From: CAYVVD01 sp964454975
Lineage (GTDB): Bacteria > Bacteroidota > Ignavibacteria > Kapaibacteriales > UBA2268
Direction: 5' to 3'
Assembly (NCBI GenBank): GCA_964454975.1
Contig: CAYVVD010000017.1
Location: 1-64,000 of the forward strand
DNA length: 64,000 nt
The notes beneath the pieces are model-generated. The model had not been told where the DNA came from. It saw only the letters and a program-made list of their open reading frames with translations, and did no database searches. The position numbers and the translations under genes were made by a program. Of this stretch, positions 36,291-44,895 are shown piece after piece; the stretch's first letter is position 1, and the number at the start of each line of letters is the position of its first letter.

Positions 36291-39200
36291 TCATGAACAT
36301 CCGCTTGTAGAGCCGCAGTCTTCGCAGACTGTGCAGCTGCCGTTACGTTTTACCCTCATCGAGCCGCATTGCCCGCATTGCTCGCCTGTATATCCAAATG
36401 ATTTTGCTTCATTGCCACTATGCACTTTCGGCTTTGCCGAATGGCCGTTGGAGTGGCTGTGGCCGTTACCATTAACAATCACGAGTTCGGGCTTACTTTT
36501 TTTTGTTTCTATTTCGGCCTCTGATAATATTGGTTCCGATTTTTCTTTCTCCGGAGTCTCTTCTTCCTCTTTGCTTCCTTTCACTTCCGGTGAAGATTCT
36601 CCCTCGCTGGGAAGCTCATCCACTGCTTTTACGTGAACAAAATCTGTCCGGTTCAGGTAATCATATCCAAGTGAACGGAATACATAATCAAGGATGGATG
36701 TTGCATTCTTGATTGACTCATGGCCTTTTACTAGCCCTGCCGGCTCGAACCTGGTGAATGTAAATGAATCCACAAGTTCTTCGAGTGGTACGCCGTATTG
36801 CAGCGCCTTGGAAGCCAGGATTGCAAAGCTGTTCAACAATCCGCGGAATGCAGCGCCTTCCTTGTACATATCGATGAAAATCTCTCCCAAGGTGCCGTCG
36901 GCATATTCACCTGTTCGGAGATATACCTTGTGGCCGCCAACGCTTGCTTCGCGGATATGCCCATTGCGCTTGCGCGGCAGTTTGTGACGGATTGCCCTGT
37001 GCTCTATCCTTTGTGCCACTTTTTCATGTACTTGCTGTGGGCCCAGTGTTTCGTCGAGTGTGTTTTCATCACCGAGGGAAATAACCTCGTCAAGCCCCTC
37101 GTAACTGGATGAGTTAAGCGGCTGAGATAGTTTCGATCCATCCCTGTAAAGAGCAATTGCTTTGAGCATCATCTTCCAGGAGCGTGAGTAAACTTCACCA
37201 ATGTCAGCTACCGTTGCGTGAGAAGGCATGTTCACGGTCTTTGAGATTGCGCCCGAAATAAAGGGCTGTGCCGCTGCCATGATTTTTACATGCGCCATGT
37301 GCGCGATGTAGCGCTCTCCATGCCTGCCGCATTTGTTTGCAGTATCGAAAATCGGAAGGTGCTCTGTTTTAACATGAGGAGCGCCTTCTATCATCATCGT
37401 TCCGCAGATATAATCATTTGCTTCTTCAATTTCTTTTTCGGTGAAACCGAGAGCGCGTAGCATATTGAATTTCGGATCCTGAAGCTGTTGCTCGGAAAAT
37501 CCGAGAACTTTACAGAATTCTTCGCCAAGCGCCCACTTATTAAATGCAAATTTAACATCGAATACATCATCGAGCTGGTTTTCCACTGCTTCAATCTTAT
37601 CATCAGAAAAACCTTTCAGCCTGAGTGCCTTTTTGTTAATATGAGGGCAGCCCGTAAGAGTACCGTGGCCCTTGCAGTAACGCTCTATATCTTCAATTTG
37701 CTTTTCTGTGTATTCAAGGGCTGCAAGAGCTTTTCTCACTGATTGGTTAACAATCTTGAAGTATCCGCCGCCGGCCAGCTTTTTGTATTTAACGATGGCA
37801 AAGTCAGGCTCGATACCTGTTGTATCGCAGTCCATAACAAGGCCGATAGTTCCGGTTGGCGCAATTACAGTAACCTGCGCATTGCGGTATCCATATTGTT
37901 CACCGAGTTCTAAAGCCCGATCCCAATTCTCGCAAGCAGACTTCACCATATATTCGGGACAGTAGCGGCTGTCAATGCCCATAGGCTTAATAGTCAGGCC
38001 TTCGTACTCTGAAGGATTGGCATTGTAAGCTGCGCGCCTGTGGTTCCGGATAACTCGAAGCATATTCTCTTTATTCTCATCATAACCCGGGAAAGCTCCA
38101 ATATCCTGGGCCATTTCGGCAGATGTTTCATATGCCTGGCCGCAAAGAATACCTGTTATTGCTCCTGCCCAGGAAAGAGCTTCTTTAGAATCGTATGGAA
38201 TTCCGCTTACCATCAGCAATGAACCAAGGTTCGCATAGCCGAGTCCGAGTGTGCGGAATTTGTAACTAAGCTCTGCTACCCGCTTTGCAGGGAACTGAGC
38301 CATAAGAACTGAAATTTCGAGTGTGATAGTCCAGAGCCTTACAGCATGGCGGAAATCTTCAACATTAAACTGCTTGTTTTCTTCATCGTAAAAATGCATT
38401 AGGTTTAGGCTTGCAAGGTTGCAGGCGGTATCGTCAAGGAACATATACTCGCTGCAAGGATTACTGGCATTAATCCTGCCCGATTCCGGGCAAGTGTGCC
38501 ATTCATTGATTGTAGAATCGAATTGTAACCCCGGATCTGCACTTTTCCATGCGCTCATGTTAATTTTTTCCCAAAGATGACGTGCGCGAACGCGCCTTGC
38601 GACTTCAGATGTAGTACGGAATTTTAGTTCCCACATTTCATCATTTTCTACCGCACGCATGAAATCATTGGTAATCCGGATTGAATTATTCGAATTCTGG
38701 CCGCTAACGGTGATATATCCCTCGCCTTCGTAGTGAGTATCATATTCATCAAAGTCGAGAGAGGTATAACCCTGTGAAATCAAATCAAGAACACGGTGAA
38801 TGTAATTAATGGGAACTCCCCTGTTCAACGCTCTCTGGATTAGAGCCTCAAGTTTTTTATTTAAAACAATGTCTGCTCCGTTCTGAATTGCCTCTTCGAG
38901 TATAGCTTTGAGGAAAGTGGAATTGATTTTGGAACCAGCCACAAGCGAGGCAACCTTTTCTTCCTCTTTGGCTTTCCATTCGATAAATTTTTCAACATCA
39001 GGATGATCGATATTAACGATAACCATTTTTGCTGCACGCCTTGTAGTCCCGCCGGATTTAATTGCGCTGGCAGCGCGATCAAAAATCTTAAGAAAACTCA
39101 TCAAACCGGAGGATACGCCCCCACCGGAGAGGATTTCGCCTTCCGCTCTCAGGTTTGAGAAATTTGTTCCGGTCCCGGAACCATATTTAAATATTCTTGC

Positions 39201-39815
39201 TTCACGTGTAGCAAGGTCGAAAATACCACCCTCGTTCAGGAGGTCGTCATCAATTGATTGTATAAAACAAGCGTGAGGCTGCGGACGGCTGTATGCGTCT
39301 TTCGATTTGGTCAGTTTGCCGGTTTCCTGGTCCACGTAGTAGTGGCCTTGTTTGCTGCCTGTAATACCATAGGCATAGTTCAGGCCTGTGTTGAACCACT
39401 GGGGAGAATTTGGAGCACCCATCTGATTCAGAAGCATATAGCACATCTCGTCGTAGTAGATTCGTGCATCGCGTTCTGTATCAAAGTATCCGTTTTCTTC
39501 GCCCCAATGCCTCCATGCTCCGGCCAGCCTGTGAGCCACCTGGCGAACAGTGTTTTCAGAGCCGAGTTTTTGCTTTCCGTTTTCGTCCATAACAGGCTTG
39601 CCGTTTTCATCAAATTGCGGTACGCCAGTTTTACGGAAGTATTTCTGAGCCAATATGTCAGTTGACATCTGCGACCATTGCGACGGAACTTCAACGTTAT
39701 CCATCTGGAAAACAGTCGAGCCGTCCGGATTCCGGAGTACCGAAGTTCTCCGGGTATAGGTAAACATATCAAAGGGACTAATACCGTCCCTGGTAAACCT
39801 TCTGTAAATTTTCAT
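36291..39815 (-). CDS. nrdJ: Vitamin B12-dependent ribonucleotide reductase (class II)
   Basis: A 1174-residue adenosylcobalamin-dependent ribonucleotide reductase, which makes deoxyribonucleotides with or without oxygen. Visible: FKYGSGTGTNFSNLRAEGE in the substrate-binding region, the first redox cysteine in NPCSEYMFLDDTACNLASLNL, the ITVIAPTGTIGLVMDCDTTGIEPD-like loop near residue 660, and a C-terminal zinc-ribbon with CGQCG, CTVCEDCG and GCS that carries the reducing thiols. Length is normal for the large NrdJ class. Residues about 1060-1130 before the ribbon are a Glu/Lys-rich linker. No cobalamin riboswitch could be seen upstream. Confidence 0.95.
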   Translation of the reverse strand: MKIYRRFTRDGISPFDMFTYTRRTSVLRNPDGSTVFQMDNVEVPSQWSQMSTDILAQKYFRKTGVPQFDENGKPVMDENGKQKLGSENTVRQVAHRLAGAWRHWGEENGYFDTERDARIYYDEMCYMLLNQMGAPNSPQWFNTGLNYAYGITGSKQGHYYVDQETGKLTKSKDAYSRPQPHACFIQSIDDDLLNEGGIFDLATREARIFKYGSGTGTNFSNLRAEGEILSGGGVSSGLMSFLKIFDRAASAIKSGGTTRRAAKMVIVNIDHPDVEKFIEWKAKEEEKVASLVAGSKINSTFLKAILEEAIQNGADIVLNKKLEALIQRALNRGVPINYIHRVLDLISQGYTSLDFDEYDTHYEGEGYITVSGQNSNNSIRITNDFMRAVENDEMWELKFRTTSEVARRVRARHLWEKINMSAWKSADPGLQFDSTINEWHTCPESGRINASNPCSEYMFLDDTACNLASLNLMHFYDEENKQFNVEDFRHAVRLWTITLEISVLMAQFPAKRVAELSYKFRTLGLGYANLGSLLMVSGIPYDSKEALSWAGAITGILCGQAYETSAEMAQDIGAFPGYDENKENMLRVIRNHRRAAYNANPSEYEGLTIKPMGIDSRYCPEYMVKSACENWDRALELGEQYGYRNAQVTVIAPTGTIGLVMDCDTTGIEPDFAIVKYKKLAGGGYFKIVNQSVRKALAALEYTEKQIEDIERYCKGHGTLTGCPHINKKALRLKGFSDDKIEAVENQLDDVFDVKFAFNKWALGEEFCKVLGFSEQQLQDPKFNMLRALGFTEKEIEEANDYICGTMMIEGAPHVKTEHLPIFDTANKCGRHGERYIAHMAHVKIMAAAQPFISGAISKTVNMPSHATVADIGEVYSRSWKMMLKAIALYRDGSKLSQPLNSSSYEGLDEVISLGDENTLDETLGPQQVHEKVAQRIEHRAIRHKLPRKRNGHIREASVGGHKVYLRTGEYADGTLGEIFIDMYKEGAAFRGLLNSFAILASKALQYGVPLEELVDSFTFTRFEPAGLVKGHESIKNATSILDYVFRSLGYDYLNRTDFVHVKAVDELPSEGESSPEVKGSKEEEETPEKEKSEPILSEAEIETKKSKPELVIVNGNGHSHSNGHSAKPKVHSGNEAKSFGYTGEQCGQCGSMRVKRNGSCTVCEDCGSTSGCS

Positions 39816-40231
39816 CCAGTTACCCCGGTTGGATTATTTTAGATTTTTTTATTCTGATTATTATGCCGACCTTTTGTCCCCCTCTCCCCGGCATCTTGGG
39901 AAAGAAAAGGCAGTTTTACCTGCCTTTTTAATAATTTAGCGTAATATAACGCTTTTATTTTTCAATTCAATGCGAAAATTACTTGATAGTAATTGACTTT
40001 GAAGTCTGTGACTCGCATTCCTAATTTAGGCATTAAATTGAAAATTTCAAATATTAATTTTCAGTTAATAAACTTTCAGCCATTAAATTGAGGGCGACAG
40101 CTAATCGTAACTGTTATGAAAATATCAAATCATAAATTATTAAAAAAAAGTTAATTTTCCACAAATAGCCTATTATTATGTAAGGCATTATTATTAAATT
40201 ACTTATCAAGTTTTACACACTTTTTTCAACT
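39816..40231. other. AT-rich divergent intergenic region with bidirectional hairpin
   Basis: This 416-base gap between nrdJ (minus) and the PAP2 gene (plus) holds no credible gene. A nine-base perfect stem AAAAGGCAG/CTGCCTTTT at 39905-39928, with T-rich flanks on both strands, would lie in the nrdJ leader or act as an insulating terminator. The rest (39950-40230) is very AT-rich. No cobalamin riboswitch core or NrdR box pair was recognised. Two DnaA-box-like 9-mers occur at 40155 and 40211. Confidence 0.5.
39905..39928. terminator. Bidirectional terminator-like hairpin upstream of nrdJ
   Basis: AAAAGGCAG (39905-39913) pairs perfectly with CTGCCTTTT (39920-39928) around TTTTAC. On the plus strand the stem is followed by TTA and earlier T residues; on the minus strand by TCTTTCCC. 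With no plus-strand gene ending here, it may function as a leader hairpin of nrdJ. Confidence 0.45.
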
Positions 40232-40825
40232 ATGGAAGCACTGTTAGATTTTGATACATGGCTCTTTTATGCCATAAACCACGGTTTGTCGAATTCCCTG
40301 TTTGACCGCTTCTTTCCTTTCATTACAGAAGTCCGGCACTGGATTATGCTATATATTGCAGGCTTTGTTGTGCTGTTTTGGAAAGGCGGCAGGCGCGGGA
40401 TTTTAATTGGAATCGCCATAATTTTAACAATTGCAATCACCGACCAGCTAAACAGCTCATTTTTAAAAGAGTTCATCGGGCGAATACGCCCATGCCATGT
40501 GCTTCCTGACGTAAACTTACTCGTGAATTGCGGGGGTGGAAAAAGCTTTCCTTCTTCTCATGCCGCCAATAACTTCGCCCTTGCATATATTCTGAGCGTT
40601 TTTTTCTTCCGCCACAGGTTCCTGTTTTTTACAATCGCTTTCCTGATGGCATTTTCCCGTGTATATACAGGTGTACATTATCCATTTGATGCTGTCGGCG
40701 GGGCTTTTGTGGGGCTTGGAGTTGGGATGCTTGTTTCTATGCCGGCTCTTGCTCTCGACAGAAAACTATTCCCCGGCGGATTTCAGAATGCCGTCATTGA
40801 TTCTAAGGATCCGACCGGCAAGTGA
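40232..40825 (+). CDS. PAP2-family membrane phosphatase
   Basis: A 197-residue membrane protein with five or six helices and the three phosphatase motifs of the PAP2 superfamily: KEFIGRIRP (Kx6RP), PSSHAAN (catalytic histidine) and SRVYTGVHYPFDAVGG (SRx5Hx3D). Likely acts on lipid pyrophosphates or phosphates such as undecaprenyl pyrophosphate. The 3' end overlaps the convergent ABC ATPase gene by 60 bases. Confidence 0.88.
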   Translation: MEALLDFDTWLFYAINHGLSNSLFDRFFPFITEVRHWIMLYIAGFVVLFWKGGRRGILIGIAIILTIAITDQLNSSFLKEFIGRIRPCHVLPDVNLLVNCGGGKSFPSSHAANNFALAYILSVFFFRHRFLFFTIAFLMAFSRVYTGVHYPFDAVGGAFVGLGVGMLVSMPALALDRKLFPGGFQNAVIDSKDPTGK

Positions 40826-41455
40826 AGACACTCTCTCGCTGTGTGTTGCAATAATTACGGTTGTCTGCCTTTTTGAAATCATATCAGCTATCAGATTCAG
40901 AAAAGATTCGGCATTCTCCTTATCCAGGTTGCCTGTTGGTTCATCAGCAAGGATTAAATCCGGCTGATTAATCATGGCGCGTGCAATTGCTATCCGCTGT
41001 TGTTCACCACCGGACAGTTCCGATGGCTTGTTGCCGGCACGGTTTGCAACGCCGGTCTCTTCAAGTAATTCCATCGCAGCGCTTTTTGCTTTTGATGATC
41101 CAGCACCACCTATCATTGCAGGTATCATTACATTTTCGAGGGCTGTAAATTCCGGGAGAAGGTGGTGAAACTGAAATACAAAGCCAACGTGTTTATTTCT
41201 GAAAAGTGCTAATTCATCAGTTGGCAGTTGCAGTGGGTTTATCTCGTTCCCATTCAATGAATATTTGACTTCGCCCTTATCCGGCGAATCCAGAATACCG
41301 AGGATATGCAGCAATGTACTTTTACCTATACCCGAAGGACCCGTAATAGCAATAAACTCCCCCTTATCCACTTCCAGGAATGCTCCGGAAAGAATTACAG
41401 TCTCAGTATTCTTCTTGCGATATGATTTGTGTATATTTTGTGCTGTCAGGAACAT
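40766..41455 (-). CDS. ABC transporter ATP-binding protein, LolD/MacB type
   Basis: A 229-residue ATPase with Walker A GPSGIGKST, Q-loop FVFQFHHLLPEFTALENV, signature LSGGEQQR, Walker B LILADEPTGNLD and switch histidine ATHSE. The FHHLLPEFTALENV stretch is characteristic of LolD, which powers release of lipoproteins from the inner membrane with LolC/E. No LolC/E gene lies in the window. The C-terminal coding part overlaps the convergent PAP2 gene by 60 bases. Confidence 0.85.
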   Translation of the reverse strand: MFLTAQNIHKSYRKKNTETVILSGAFLEVDKGEFIAITGPSGIGKSTLLHILGILDSPDKGEVKYSLNGNEINPLQLPTDELALFRNKHVGFVFQFHHLLPEFTALENVMIPAMIGGAGSSKAKSAAMELLEETGVANRAGNKPSELSGGEQQRIAIARAMINQPDLILADEPTGNLDKENAESFLNLIADMISKRQTTVIIATHSERVSSLAGRILRINDGILKSAGE

Positions 41456-41554
41456 ATTATTCAGGGTGTCTCATAAGTCATTAATTCAGCCATTTCCGGG
41501 AAGCAGTACCACGAATTAGGAGCGAAGCCCTCAAGTGATCATGATGAATATTAG

Positions 41555-41574
41555 ATTCCCGCCTTTGCGGGAAT
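41555..41574. repeat. Short perfect palindrome (ATTCCCGC type)
   Basis: ATTCCCGC and GCGGGAAT form an eight-base perfect stem around CTTT. A variant copy is at 36238-36258. It lies in the 231-base gap downstream of rplQ and upstream of the ABC ATPase gene. Confidence 0.5.
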
Positions 41575-41643
41575 GTCACAAAATGAAATCGCATCACATA
41601 CGGGACAGACTCAATTTTGTTGCCAATCCTTGCCTATATACAA

Positions 41644-41670
41644 AAAAAGGCATCGAAATGATGCCTTTTT
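41644..41670 (-). terminator. Rho-independent terminator of the ribosomal super-operon
   Basis: An 11-base perfect stem (AAAAAGGCATC with GATGCCTTTTT, loop of five) lies 17 bases after the rplQ stop. On the minus strand the stem is followed by TTTTTTT counting its own arm. It closes the long run of translation genes. Confidence 0.85.
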
Positions 41671-41686
41671 CTGAATCTTTCAGTGA

Positions 41687-42601
41687 TTACTCTGATTTCT
41701 TATCCTTATCTTCTGAGCTGTCTTCTTCTTTATCGTCCGCCATTGCCTGTTCTTCGGGTTTCTGCTTTGCTTCTTCCACGGACTCAGTTTTTTTAGCCTC
41801 AGGTTCTTCAGTTTTAGCTTCCCCGGACGGCTTTATTTCTACCGGAGCTTCACTTTTCGCTTCCTGCTCAGGAGCGTTATCAGCATTTGTTTCATCTAAC
41901 CGGGGTTCTTCAGCTTTAGCTTCAACAACCGGCTCCTCAGTTTTGACTTCTACCATGGAATCTTCAGCTATAGGTTCCTCTGTTGTTTCATCTGAAACTG
42001 CCTCTTCTTTTGCAGAGGATTCTTCAGCAACTGCTTCATCAGATTCTGTTTCCTGCGCTATATCCTTTGCATCAGCAGTTTCTTCTGCTTTAATTTCTTC
42101 TTCATCATCAAAAGTCTCAATCTCAGGTTCTGCTTTTTCAATCGGTTTTACTTTTTTCTTTTTCTTTGGTTTGAGCGATACAGATCCATCTTGAGGCGCA
42201 GACCAGTCAACCAGTTCTATGATAGCAGTCCTTCCTGCGTCGCCACGCCTGAACCCTGTCTTGGTGATGCGGGTATAACCACCGGGACGGCTTTCAACAA
42301 CAGGCGCAATTGAATCAAAAAGCTCCTGTAGGACTGCTTTGTTTTGAATGTCCCTGGCAACAATCCTGCGATTGTGAACATCAACGCTGTGGCCATCAGG
42401 CAACTGCCCCTGGGATTCTCTTGCAAGGGCAATTTTTGCCCTAGTAATAAGCTGTTCTGCAAATGGCCTCAGTTCTTTAGCTTTTGCTTCAGTCGTACTA
42501 ATCTTTTTATGCTCGAACAATGCAGTTGCAAGGCTGCGCATCAGCGCTCTTTTGTGGCTGCTTGTCCTGTTTAACTTTCTTCCGGCTTTCAGGTGTCTCA
42601 T
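41687..42601 (-). CDS. rplQ: 50S ribosomal protein L17 with long acidic C-terminal tail
   Basis: Residues 1-133 are a normal L17 (MRHLKAGRKLNRTSSHKRAL, GGYTRITKTGFRRGDA), which sits by the exit tunnel of the large subunit. Unusually, a KPKKKKKVKP linker and about 155 further residues follow, made almost wholly of Glu, Ala, Lys, Asp, Ser and Pro with repeated EEP and EAK units; typical L17 ends near residue 120-130. The whole frame is open and ends just before the operon terminator, so the tail is genuine coding sequence and not a read-through artefact. Last gene of the cluster, 32 bases after rpoA. Confidence 0.93.
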   Translation of the reverse strand: MRHLKAGRKLNRTSSHKRALMRSLATALFEHKKISTTEAKAKELRPFAEQLITRAKIALARESQGQLPDGHSVDVHNRRIVARDIQNKAVLQELFDSIAPVVESRPGGYTRITKTGFRRGDAGRTAIIELVDWSAPQDGSVSLKPKKKKKVKPIEKAEPEIETFDDEEEIKAEETADAKDIAQETESDEAVAEESSAKEEAVSDETTEEPIAEDSMVEVKTEEPVVEAKAEEPRLDETNADNAPEQEAKSEAPVEIKPSGEAKTEEPEAKKTESVEEAKQKPEEQAMADDKEEDSSEDKDKKSE

Positions 42602-42633
42602 TTCTCTACTCTCTAAACTCTTTTATTATTTCC

Positions 42634-43662
42634 TTAGTTGTTTGACGCTGTTTCCGGCGCCGGTTTTTCTTTTTCTTCTTTAAGGTAATGCTCTACGTTC
42701 ATGCCAAATTCGAGTCCAAACTGCACTACAACTTCACCAAGCTCTGCAAGCGATTTCTTGCCAAAGTTCCTGAATTTTAGCAATTCTGATTCCTGGAGCG
42801 ATACCAGCTCTGAAAGTGTTTTAATATTAGCAGCTTTCAGGCAATTATGAGCGCGAACAGAAAGCTCAAGCTCGTCAACAGGTGTAAGCAGGATTTTGCG
42901 TAGCCTGTTTCTTTCGGCTGCCTTCACTTCCTCTTCCACTATTTCCTGTTGGTGTTGTTCTTCTTCAAGGTTTTCAAAATTGATAAAGAACTTTATGTGG
43001 TCTGCAAGTATTTTTGCAGCGTTGTGAACAGCTTCCTGTGCTGTAATAGTACCATCAGTACGTACGTCGATAATAAGTTTTTCGTAGTCTGTTTTCTGAC
43101 CAACACGATAAGGCTCAACCATATAAATCACATTTCTGATAGGAGTGTAGATCGAATCAATCGGAAGCATTCCGAGAGGAAAATCAACAATCAACTGTTC
43201 CTCAGATGGAACATATCCCTTGCCGCGGCCGATTCTCAATTCTACGTCAAATTCGGCATCATCTGCAAGTGTTGCGATATGATGTTCCGGATTCATTATC
43301 TCTACCTGGTCGGTTGAATCCTGTATATCTTTAGCAGTCCAGGTGCCCGGGCCTTTCAGGTGGAACATAATTCTCTGGGCTTTTTTGTCCAGAGCTTTCA
43401 TCCTAACTTCTTTCAGGTTAAGGATAATTTCTGAAACGTCCTCAATAACACCCGGAATTGTCTGGAATTCATGCAATACATCGGTCAGTTTAATGCCGAT
43501 AATTGCTGTTCCGGGAATAGATGAAAGGAGAACCCTGCGGAGTGAATTACCAATAGTAACCCCGTAGCCTTCTTCCATCGGCTGGAGGACAAACCTGCCA
43601 TGAAAATCAGATGATGATTCTTCTACCTGAACCCTCTCGGGCATTTGCATTTGAATATTCAT
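42634..43662 (-). CDS. rpoA: DNA-directed RNA polymerase alpha subunit
   Basis: A 342-residue alpha subunit. The N-terminal domain (about 1-235; ESSSDFHGRFVLQPMEEGYGVTIGNSLRRVLL, then IDSIYTPIRNVIYMVEP) dimerises and nucleates RNA polymerase assembly. The C-terminal domain (about 255-325; LSVRAHNCLKAANIKTLSELV) binds UP elements and activators. It follows rpsK by 32 bases; rpsD, which normally lies here, is absent. Confidence 0.97.
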   Translation of the reverse strand: MNIQMQMPERVQVEESSSDFHGRFVLQPMEEGYGVTIGNSLRRVLLSSIPGTAIIGIKLTDVLHEFQTIPGVIEDVSEIILNLKEVRMKALDKKAQRIMFHLKGPGTWTAKDIQDSTDQVEIMNPEHHIATLADDAEFDVELRIGRGKGYVPSEEQLIVDFPLGMLPIDSIYTPIRNVIYMVEPYRVGQKTDYEKLIIDVRTDGTITAQEAVHNAAKILADHIKFFINFENLEEEQHQQEIVEEEVKAAERNRLRKILLTPVDELELSVRAHNCLKAANIKTLSELVSLQESELLKFRNFGKKSLAELGEVVVQFGLEFGMNVEHYLKEEKEKPAPETASNN

Positions 43663-43694
43663 ATTCTTCGCTTTTTTTTAAAAAATCGTACTAA

Positions 43695-44075
43695 TTATAC
43701 CCTTCTGCGCTTTGGAGGGCGGCAACCGTTATGCGGAATCGGAGTCTTATCAATAATGCTATGAATCTCCAGACCCGCCATTGTTAGCGCACGAATTGCT
43801 GCTTCGCGTCCGGAACCGGGACCTTTCACAACGCAATCCAATTTGCGAAGTCCCATATCGTATGCTTCCTTGCCTGCTTTTTCAGCAGAAACCTGGGCAG
43901 CATAAGGGGTGTTCTTCTTTGAACCCCTGAAGCCATTTTTTCCGGCGGATGACCAGCACAATGTATTGCCATACATATCAGTGATTGTGACCATCACATT
44001 GTTGAATGATGCGCGAACAAAAGCCTTCCCGTGTATATCGGAAACAACTTTCTTTTTCTGTTTTTTCTTAGCCAC
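43695..44075 (-). CDS. rpsK: 30S ribosomal protein S11
   Basis: A 126-residue S11, platform of the small subunit near the Shine-Dalgarno helix. Standard signatures: FNNVMVTITDMYGNTL, SSAGKNGFRGSKKNTPYAAQ, VKGPGSGREAAIRAL and DKTPIPHNGCRPPKRRRV. The start is GTG at 44075 with a GAGG site nine bases away. Lies between rpsM and rpoA. Confidence 0.97.
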   Translation of the reverse strand: MAKKKQKKKVVSDIHGKAFVRASFNNVMVTITDMYGNTLCWSSAGKNGFRGSKKNTPYAAQVSAEKAGKEAYDMGLRKLDCVVKGPGSGREAAIRALTMAGLEIHSIIDKTPIPHNGCRPPKRRRV

Positions 44076-44129
44076 TTATCTTTACCTCTAAATTCAGATA
44101 ATTCGATTATAAATAAGAAATACAGTAAA

Positions 44130-44510
44130 TTATTTCTTACCGACTGCTTTTTTCTTTCCTGCAACAGTTTTCTTACGGCCTTTCCGTGTACGTGCATTTG
44201 TGCGTGTCCTCTGGCCGTGTGCCGGAAGCCCTCTCCTGTGCCTTAGCCCGCGATAGCAACCAATGTCCATCAACCTTTTGATGTTCATCTGTGTTTCCGA
44301 GCGGAGCTGACCTTCTACAAGATAAGAATCCATAACAGTACGAATCTGTGATACTTCATCGTCTGTCCAGTCAGAAACACGCTTATAAAGGTCAACGCCG
44401 GCTTCATTGAGAATATCTTCTGATTTTTTCTTGCCTATACCGAAAATATAGGTTAGTCCGACAAATCCACGCTTATTTTTAGGTAAATCAACTCCAGCTA
44501 TACGAGCCAC
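44130..44510 (-). CDS. rpsM: 30S ribosomal protein S13
   Basis: A 126-residue S13, head of the small subunit contacting tRNA and the large subunit. ARIAGVDLPKNKRGFVGLTYI at the start, RGLRHRRGLPAHGQRTRTNAR near the end, then a basic KKTVAGKKKAVGKK tail. Start is GTG at 44510 with AAGGAG seven bases upstream; no ATG fits. Confidence 0.97.
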   Translation of the reverse strand: MARIAGVDLPKNKRGFVGLTYIFGIGKKKSEDILNEAGVDLYKRVSDWTDDEVSQIRTVMDSYLVEGQLRSETQMNIKRLMDIGCYRGLRHRRGLPAHGQRTRTNARTRKGRKKTVAGKKKAVGKK

Positions 44511-44528
44511 AACAAATCTCCTTGAAAA

Positions 44529-44645
44529 TTAACCCTGTCTCTGCTTAAAACGGGGATTTTTCTTGTTTATAATGTAAACTTTTCCCTTCCTGCGGACGAT
44601 CTTGTCGTCCGGATTTCTCTTTTTTACGGAAGCCTGAACTTTCAT
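44529..44645 (-). CDS. rpmJ: 50S ribosomal protein L36, cysteine-free form
   Basis: A 38-residue protein found by translating the gap between infA and rpsM: it begins MKVQASVKKRNPDDKIVRRK and ends NPRFKQRQG. This is L36 in the expected spc-to-alpha position. The zinc-binding Cys-Cys-Cys-His set of the usual form is replaced (NPDDK where CDKCK is common; no cysteine at all), so it is the C-minus type and does not bind zinc. Such forms are common in bacteria that carry paralogues for zinc shortage. Confidence 0.93.
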   Translation of the reverse strand: MKVQASVKKRNPDDKIVRRKGKVYIINKKNPRFKQRQG

Positions 44646-44656
44646 AGTTTTGACTC

Positions 44657-44875
44657 TTATTTATACCTGTATACTATTCTACCTTTGGACAGGTCGTAAG
44701 GCGAAAGCTCTACTGTCACCTTGTCGCCCTGTAGTATTTTAATGAAATTCATGCGCATTTTGCCTGATATATGCGCCAGTACCTTGTGCCCGTTATCAAA
44801 TCGGACTATAAACTGCGTATTAGGCAAAGTCTCTTCTATCACACCGTCAATTCGTATTAAATCCTGTTTAGCCAT
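44657..44875 (-). CDS. infA: Translation initiation factor IF-1
   Basis: A 72-residue OB-fold protein (AKQDLIRIDGVIEETLPNTQ, VLAHISGKMRMNFIKILQGD, GRIVYRYK) that binds the A site of the 30S subunit during initiation. Lies in its usual place between map and rpmJ. Confidence 0.96.
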   Translation of the reverse strand: MAKQDLIRIDGVIEETLPNTQFIVRFDNGHKVLAHISGKMRMNFIKILQGDKVTVELSPYDLSKGRIVYRYK

Positions 44876-44895
44876 TAAATGCTTTTCTGTTCTAT

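Noticed and set aside
40155..40219. Possible replication origin: TTTTCCACA and TTTTACACA in AT-rich DNA
   Set aside because: Each differs from the DnaA box by one base, only two are present, there is no dnaA or dnaN gene near, and no strand switch typical of an origin.
39816..40231. Cobalamin riboswitch in front of nrdJ
   Set aside because: I could not find the conserved B12-box core or the surrounding stems on the minus strand by eye.
41535..42194. 219-residue Ser-rich open frame on the plus strand
   Set aside because: It is the complement of the Glu-rich L17 tail; the serine richness is simply the antisense reading of GAA/GAG-type codons.
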